A DNA stretch of 64,000 bases from Bettongia penicillata ogilbyi (lineage: Eukaryota > Chordata > Mammalia > Diprotodontia > Potoroidae), in contig JAJHZJ010000028.1 of assembly GCA_023548195.1 (NCBI GenBank), forward strand, positions 1,382,001 through 1,446,000, read 5' to 3'. How positions within the stretch are numbered: position 1 is the first letter of the stretch; each line of letters begins with the position of its first letter. Both the position numbers and the translations under genes were made by a program. This document shows positions 57,851 to 64,000 of this stretch, one piece after another. The notes beneath the pieces are model-generated. The model worked only from the letters and a program-made list of their open reading frames with translations, ran no database searches and was not told the origin of the DNA.

Positions 57851-58434
57851 AAGCATACCTATGTGAAGTGGCATGTGAATCATGGCAAAGCAATAATTCG
57901 ATAATGAATATATTTTTAAACATTTTAGAAATTTAAAAAAAAATAAGGCTCCTCTTGAGTCCAGTTGGTAAGTGAATGAATGAATGAAGTATGCTAAATT
58001 TAATTTAATTGGATAGAATTCAATTTCCCAATTAAATCCAAAGTACAAAAGACAGAGAATTGATAGGAGAAGAAGACTGGGCAACAAGAGTTCAGCAACG
58101 TAGACAGGATCAGGATTCAGGAAGCCTGTACTCTGTCTGGGTCAATGGTTTTCCAGATGATTAGCCAATGTATCCATAAATTGTGTATCACTGTGGGTTA
58201 GATACTTTATCACCACATTTATAAAGTGAGATGTGCTAAAGTCCTCTAAATTTATAATTAGAATGTAAACTTTTCAAGACTATCTTAAGTCTAATCAAAT
58301 GAGGTAATATATAAAGCACTTTAAAAACATTAAAATGCTGTATAAATTTTTGATCTGTGTTGTTATAATTGGTTTTGTTGTGTGTTGCACATAATGCCCT
58401 ACGAGTACTGGTTACCCATGAAATACCATTTAAC
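57851..58434. other. Unassigned spacer
   Basis: No repeat or gene recognised. '(aatg)3' lies near 57975. Confidence 0.35.
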
Positions 58435-58510
58435 AATTCAATTTTCAAAACACTTATGAAGTACCTCTCATACATTTTTTTAAAAACTGTGTTAGGTACT
58501 AAGAGAGATC
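58435..58510 (-). mobile_element. L2 tip fragment, antisense
   Basis: 'cacttatgaagtacctctca' and 'actgtgttaggtactaagag' are the outermost part of an antisense L2. Confidence 0.55.
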
Positions 58511-58564
58511 AAAATGTTAGTTAAGCTCAACCTTCTCTATAGAGCTTCTTGACTAACAGTCAAT

Positions 58565-59000
58565 GATAGTTCACTTTCCCAAAGTACTTTATGTAGATTT
58601 GCAATAACTCTTTAAGGTAGGTACTACCAATATCATTATTCTGATTTTGCAGATGAAAAAGGGAGATTCAGTCAAGCAAAATAATATGATATCTAGGTTT
58701 ATATAGTTTTAAGGTTTCCAAAGTGCTTTTACACATTATCTTATTTGATCCTAACAATAATGCTGTGCTGTAAATGCTATTATTGTCCCCATTTTACAGA
58801 TAAGGAAACTGAAGGCTGAATGAGGTTGTGACTTACACAGATTCACTTAGCTAATAAAGGTCTTAGGAATTCAAAACTCTAAGCCCTACACTCTCCTCAG
58901 TGAGACATCAAGGTCTCACAGGTAATAAGGATCTGAATCAGTACTTGAAAACAGGTCTTTTCACTCCAAGTTTAGACTCTTTCCGTTATACTATATTGCC
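58565..59000 (+). mobile_element. Mar1-type SINE nested in another
   Basis: The outer copy runs 58565-58684 ('tttaaggtaggtactaccaa', 'ttgcagatgaaaaagggaga') and resumes at about 58905-59000 ('ctcacaggtaataaggatct'). The inner copy spans about 58685-58904 ('cattttacagataaggaaac'). Two copies of the same internal words prove two elements. The nesting is inferred. Confidence 0.7.
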
Positions 59001-59269
59001 ATTGTGTAATGATAGAAGCTAATAAAACTATGTAAGGAGAGAAATCTGTCTGTGATGTACATTATATTGCTTGCATGTCATGCAAATGTACAATTTTGTA
59101 TTGTGCTGAACTGTAATATAGTAGTTCATGATTTATAAGGCTTAAAATAGATATGGAAGGAACTGGAATAGTAATCTATGCTCAATAACTACTGCCTGGA
59201 GTTTTAGAGTAGAAAGGATAGAGAAAAAGGATGGTAGAGAAAAATGAATGAAGAAATAGATGGATCAAA
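59001..59269. other. Short unassigned block with an octamer motif
   Basis: Contains 'atgcaaat' at about 59080-59087, inside the near-palindromic 'gcatgtcatgcaaatgtac'. No repeat recognised. Confidence 0.35.
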
Positions 59270-60715
59270 ACTAGTTTTCTTTTTTGATAGCTTTTTTAAA
59301 ACATTGATATCTTTTGCTTTTTCACACAATTTTCCTACTATTGATTCCTTTTTCCCTTCCCAGAGAACCATCCCACCTAATAAATAGCATTTTTAAAGAC
59401 AAAAAGAGAAAAGGAAGAAAAAAAATCAGCATACCTGATTAATGCATCAAAAAGCCTGAAAATAAATGGAATATTCAACTCTTCTGGGTCTTCCACTTCT
59501 GAAAAGGGGTGAGGAGAGTGTCTTCTCATATTTGTTCTTTTGAGCCGTACTTCTCTATAATTTTGCAATATACACTCTTTTTTTTTTGGTGTAGTTATTC
59601 TTTCTGTTTACATTATTATAGTATTTGTATATATTGTTTGTTTGTTTTTTTACTGTGATTAGTGACTCTGCATAAGTTCATATAGATGTTTCCATGCATC
59701 TCTGTACTTATCACACTTGTCATTATTCCATTACCTTCACATACCACCATTTGTTTAGCATTTCTCCAATCTATTGGGGAATCTCTAGGCATCTATTCTA
59801 TTTTCAATCTTTGTCATCACAAAAAAAAAATGCTGCTATAAAAATTTTGGTGTATATTGAAACTTTCTTCTTTATCAGCATCTACTTAAATTTCTGTCAA
59901 AAGGCATGAACATTTTAGTAATTTTATTTTAATAATTCCAAATTTTTTTTAAAAAATGATTTACTGATTCACATCTCCATCAACAACACACTAGTGTACC
60001 TATCTTCCCATATGTCCTCCAACATTAACAATTCCTATATTCTGTCATCTTTGCCAGTATGCAGGGTGTGATGTAAAACCTCAGGGTTATTTTGATATAC
60101 ATACTCCTTTAGATGTATTGTATATATTTATCATGTATCCATTTAGAATGCATATGGGAATAAGGTTTAAGTTGTTTTAAGCCTAATTTCTATGTTACAG
60201 TTTTCCCAGCATTTCTTTTTTGTCAACTATGGTGTTCTTTCCTAAGTAGTTTATGATTTTTAGTTTAGGAAAAACTGGATTATTGAGTTCCATGGTTTCT
60301 GACTCTTCTTCATCTACTAGGTTCTAATGACACACCTCTGTTTTTTCTAACCAGATTTAATGGTTTTGATGACTGCTTCTTTATAATATAGTTTGACACC
60401 TGAAAATACTATTTTTCATTCATCCTTACTTTTTTCATAATTCCTTGTGATATTCTAGATCTTTTATTTTCTCAAATGGATTTTGTTATTGTTTTATCAA
60501 GTTTTGTAAAGGATCCCTTTGATAATTTAAAAGTATAAATTAAATTTGTCAGTATTGTCATTTCTATTCTATTGATATTGCCTGACCCTTAATTTGTTCT
60601 TTATTTCTTTAAAGAGCACCTGGTTTTGAATCCATAAAAGTATTTTGTGTGCTTTGGTAGATTGATTCCCAGATATTTTATGCATTTTTTTAATTATTTA
60701 GAATGTCATAAAAGC
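59270..60715 (-). mobile_element. L1 3' half, antisense, 1.4 kb
   Basis: 3' UTR complement first ('cttttgagccgtacttctct'), then ORF2 from its end upstream: 'caccatttgtttagcatttc', 'tgtcctccaacattaacaat', 'ttataatatagtttgacacc' and 'gattgattcccagatatttt'. It is the longest continuous L1 stretch in the window, but no open frame survives. Confidence 0.82.
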
Positions 60716-60845
60716 ACTCTTTTCTATACATCTTAAGTGGGGAAGAAGAATCAAAGGTGTCCAAAGAACTAAATTAGAATAAGTCTTCTCTCTACACAAG
60801 AGAATGTAACCTCCTTGAGGCCTCTTGTTTTTCTCTTGGTTGTGT

Positions 60846-61085
60846 GATTTGTCCTTCGTTCTTGAAGAAGACAATGACATCAGGAAGATAATACTATGAC
60901 TTGAATTGAATTGGATTTGAGTGAGGAAGGGCTGTGCAAAGTCACCAGCCCCACTTTCTCCTCTCCAGCCATCTGAGTCCAGTGGGCAGATATAGATCAG
61001 GATAACTGGTGATGGACCAGGATGAAGTGGGAAACCATGGCCTTTTTACATTAAAGTCTTTCCAAGTTCTCACATTGTTTTGTCT
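60846..61085 (-). mobile_element. SINE/RTE-related family A, copy 3
   Basis: 'gatttgtccttcgttcttga', 'gagtgaggaagggctgtgca', 'gtgatggaccaggatgaagt', then 'ggcctttttacattaaagtc', the same extension as copy 1. Confidence 0.78.
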
Positions 61086-61146
61086 AGGTATCTCAAAAGC
61101 AATGTCTTAAACATAGTAAGTGCTTAAGAAATGCTTGTTGAATTGC
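61086..61146 (+). mobile_element. L2 3' tip
   Basis: 'aacatagtaagtgcttaaga' and 'aatgcttgttgaattgc' are the last 50 bp of L2. Confidence 0.6.
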
Positions 61147-61264
61147 TTTCTACCCTTAAGCACTTCCCTTTTGCCTGAAAGACTTATAATTGCTCAGGAT
61201 CCTCCAAAGCTTCTGGATTTGGTTTCTAGTAAGTTTGCAAATGAGATATGATCATTTTCATCAA

Positions 61265-61575
61265 ATATTTTCATCAAGTAGAAAATGGATTAGACTTGTT
61301 CTATTTATTCCCAAAGGGCAGAACCAGAAGCAATGGGTAGAAGTTTCAAAAGGGCAAATTTAGACTTGATGGTCTAGAAAAACGTCCCAACAATTAGAGC
61401 TGGCCAAAAGTGGAATGGGCCACCTTAAGGCTTAGTGGATTTTCCTTCCTTAGAAGACTGAGTAGAGGCTGCACAACTACTTTTTGGGTAGGTTATAGTT
61501 GGGATTCCATTCTTATATAGGTTGAACTAGCTGAGTTCTTAGATGCCTTCCCACTCTCAAATCGTGTGATTCTGA
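61265..61575 (+). mobile_element. CR1/L3 LINE 3' end, source of a duplicated block
   Basis: 'gattagacttgttctattta', 'gggcagaaccagaagcaatg', 'caattagagctggccaaaag' and 'gtggaatgggccacctta' match the CR1 3' end through 'gattctg'. Bases 61477-61572 recur at 63901-63996. Confidence 0.85.
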
Positions 61576-61639
61576 CTTATGTAAGTGGATTTCCAAAAAA
61601 TGCTTGATCTTAGAAGACCAAAACTAAATACTGAATGCC

Positions 61640-61835
61640 TTACTTAGGAAGAATCACAGAATTTGGGGCTTGGAAAGAATCTCAGTGCCCTACTCATGCC
61701 TGTAAAGAATGACTCAATTACAGCACTTCACTTGAAGCCTTCAAAGGAGTGTGAACCCACCACATCCTGAAACAGCATATGCCCACTTTTGGATGATATA
61801 TCTAATTAGAAATGAATTGCAAGGAACAAATTTGA
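61640..61835 (-). mobile_element. CR1/L3 fragment, antisense
   Basis: 'gaatcacagaatttggggct', 'gtgtgaacccaccacatcct' and 'catatgcccacttttggatg' are complementary to the CR1 3' end. It faces the sense fragment 70 bp upstream. Confidence 0.7.
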
Positions 61836-62354
61836 ATTAAGTTGTGGTTCTGAGGATCCCATATTGGTCTCTTTTCCATAAGACAGAGAAAGGAAAGGAT
61901 AAGGAAGAAAAGACAATAGAATCTTTGACTGCTTCTAGATTTTAAAAAATTATTTTAGGATATGTGACCTTAAACAACCATCAAAATATAAGGTCCTTGA
62001 CAATGGGAACTTTTGTGTTTGTCTCTGTGCATCCAGGTCCTAGCACAGTGTCTGACATGCAATAGATCCTCTATACTCATTGAATTAAATTCTTGATTTT
62101 GCTAGTTCTGAAAATGAGAAAAGCCAGTTAAAATGAATATCATAAATATAAGATATTATTTAAACATGAAAAATTTATTCCATTTAGTCACTGAGTTGAA
62201 ATTATAATATGTAAGTGTATTTGCTCTACTCTCATACCTGAATTCACATGAGCAGACCCATGCTTCTAACCAGAAGGTCTACAACACCAATTGTTTCTCT
62301 AAGAAGAATGTTCAACTTCCTATTAACAGGGCATATAATACAGTAGAAAGATCA
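61836..62354. other. Mostly unassigned, with an L2 tip
   Basis: 61985-62092 ('tccttgacaatgggaacttt', 'agcacagtgtctgacatgca') is a sense L2 tip. The rest is unassigned. Confidence 0.5.
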
Positions 62355-62960
62355 ATATATTTGGAGTTGCTCCAAAAGTAATTAAGATATCCATATCCTT
62401 TAACCCAGCAATTCTCTATAGGTCTATACCCCAAAGAGAACAAAGAAAGAGGGAAAGGACCCATACAAAAATATTTATAATAGTTCTTTCATAGTAGTCA
62501 AAAAAGGAAATTAAGGAGGTATCCTCCTATAGAGGAATAGTCAAACATATTATGGTATATATATATACACACACATATGTGTGTGTGTGTGTGATAGAAT
62601 ACCATTGTGCCATAAGGAAAAAACAAATAGATATTCTCAGAGGAAATTGAGAAGACTTTTATTAACTGATGAGCAGAAGTAGAGATGCATATAATAACTA
62701 ATATAAAGAACAGCTTTAAAATTATGATCAATGTAATGATAAACCACAATGCCATAGAACGGAAGATGAAACAACCATTTCCTTCCAAACAGGTGATGAA
62801 CTTAAAATGCAGAATAAGGCATACATTTTGACAAAGAATTTGTTTTGCTAGAATATATAGAAAAAGGAAAATGAGCTATAAATGATAAAGTGTTGTATAT
62901 ATATGAATTATTTTAATTGTGAGATGTTTAAGAGAACAATAAGCTGATGAAAAAGATAAA
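62355..62960 (+). mobile_element. L1 3' end, sense
   Basis: 'tcctttaacccagcaattct', 'ccccaaagagaacaaagaaa', 'agaataccattgtgccataa' and 'attaactgatgagcagaagt'. A TA/CA/TG microsatellite (62554-62593) lies in the ORF2 end. Confidence 0.8.
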
Positions 62961-63629
62961 AATATAATAGACACCAGTCTTGAGTAAATGTTCAGTTTTG
63001 ATATGTGCTGACATGTTAGGATAGCAACTAGATAAATTGCTTTATATGCAGAATCAAGACTTCTTTCCCCCAGTCAGCCTTATGTCAGATGCTCAGATAC
63101 CTGCTGCAACAGTTCTGTGCACATCTGTATAGTGCTGTTGGGCTCCAGGCAGAACAGCTGCCTAAAACTCTTTGTTGCTTACTCTGGAGTTATGATAGAG
63201 GCAAAATGAATGGTATTTTAGCTAGCCCTGAGATGAATGTAAGTAAAACACCCTATTGTACTGTGAGCCTTGTAATTGGTTTTAATCATAGTTAGCATCT
63301 GTTTTTCTACTTTAGCACATAATTTAGATGGAGCTGCTTGGGAGTCTCAGCAAGAATCCGTATTTTACATTTATTGAAAGAGGAGCACTTTCCAAGTGAT
63401 CAAATTGCTCTTCAATTCACTCATGAGAATTCAGTCATCTGGAAAGTCTGCTGGGATTTTTTTCACTCCTCATGGAATGTAATGGTATCTACCACCCAGG
63501 CAGCAGCAACATGAGGACTTTCAATGGTCAACAATCCTTCGGAAATTATAGAAGAAAAACTCTCCCCGCTTTTTATTCTAATGCAAAATGCCAATAAAAC
63601 AAGGAGAAAAATTTGTCCTATTTTGCTCT
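62961..63629. other. Unassigned spacer
   Basis: No repeat or coding signal recognised. The 79-codon minus frame at 63463-63702 overlaps L2 and is not convincing. Confidence 0.35.
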
Positions 63630-63900
63630 TTAGTTCTAATCTTGCTGCTTCTACCTCCACAACATTGCTAGTATCCATCCCTTTCTCCCTATTCACTGAC
63701 ACTATCCTCGTTTAGACTTTCATTACTTCTTGCCTTGACTATGCCAGTGGCTTCCTAATTGGTCTCCCTGCCTCAAATATTTCCCCTCTCCAAACCATCC
63801 TCCATATAGATACCAAAGTGATTTTCCTAATTATTACTGTCTAATCATTCTCTTCCCTAATCAACAAATTCCAATCTCTCCCTATTCCCTCTCCTATAAC
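63630..63900 (+). mobile_element. L2 LINE, broken at its right end
   Basis: 'ctagtatccatccctttctc', 'ggcttcctaattggtctccc', 'ccatcctccatatagatacc', 'aaagtgattttcctaattat' and 'ctccctattccctctcctat' run in L2 order. The match stops abruptly at 63900, where the CR1-derived duplicate starts. Confidence 0.8.
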
Positions 63901-63996
63901 CTACTTTTTGGGTAGGTTATAGTTGGGATTCCATTCTTATATAGGTTGAACTAGCTGAGTTCTTAGATGCCTTCCCACTCTCAAATCATGTGATTC
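63901..63996 (+). repeat. 96-bp near-perfect duplicate of 61477-61572
   Basis: Identical to 61477-61572 at 95 of 96 positions. The single difference is G at 61564 versus A at 63988, in a CG versus CA context. It is flanked by L2 on the left and diverges at 63997. The sequence is CR1 3' end. Confidence 0.95.
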
Positions 63997-64000
63997 ATGC

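Overview
This is mammalian, almost certainly marsupial (metatherian), intergenic DNA. It is AT-rich and CpG-poor, and I found no host gene that I can support. The lineage call rests on the repeats: tRNA-headed SINEs with the 3' motif 'gagaaggaaatggcaaacc', a second marsupial-type SINE/RTE-related family with 'ctggagatgacccaggatg', half-L1 (HAL1) elements that carry ORF1 without ORF2, and many L2, CR1/L3 and MIR/Mar1-type copies. I cannot tell which marsupial it is. All family names are from memory of consensus sequences, not from a search, so most repeat edges are good to about 10-30 bases. Edges set by target-site duplications (TSDs) are exact.

Layout. 0-6.2 kb: an L1 3' end broken by two SINEs, an antisense L2, a (GT)n(GA)n microsatellite, an unassigned island, then two L1 3' pieces in opposite orientations. 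6.2-13.6 kb: MIR-type SINEs, a CR1 3' end, a hAT-type miniature element and a 0.9 kb L2 3' end. 13.7-19.1 kb: a dense L1 cluster in which a 2.5 kb antisense HAL1 sits inside a sense L1, with a 16-bp TSD. 19.1-26.9 kb: an unassigned island, then L2s, SINEs and an antisense L1 piece. 26.9-30.1 kb: an L1 ORF2 fragment split by a rearranged sense HAL1 composite that has a single TSD pair. 30.1-39.5 kb: mostly unassigned sequence with a hAT element, L2/MIR fragments and a pure (AG)35 tract. 39.5-45.4 kb: a 1.3 kb CR1 with a readable reverse transcriptase motif, interrupted by a SINE, then a long antisense L2 into which a poly(A)-tailed retrocopy was inserted. 45.4-59 kb: an antisense CR1, a SINE with a perfect 11-bp TSD, a hAT element with an 8-bp TSD, and the largest repeat-poor islands (49.1-52.0 and 54.0-57.7 kb). 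59-64 kb: a 1.4 kb antisense L1, facing CR1 fragments, an L1 3' end, and an L2 broken by a 96-bp near-perfect duplicate of a CR1 fragment found 2.4 kb upstream.

No genes cooperate here. What can be read is a history of nested insertion: ancient L2/CR1/MIR are the hosts, L1, HAL1, hAT and the tRNA/RTE-tailed SINEs are the later guests, and L1-type machinery (poly(A) tails, 7-16 bp TSDs) explains most junctions. Open reading frames reach only about 150 codons. The longest fall in repeat DNA, microsatellites or GC-richer patches and look like chance, apart from decayed HAL1 ORF1 and CR1 reverse transcriptase. I did not find an undescribed biological system. The observations I would check first are the 96-bp duplication, the HAL1 composite, the poly(A)-tailed L2-ended retrocopy, and a HAL1 antisense reading frame kept in two copies.
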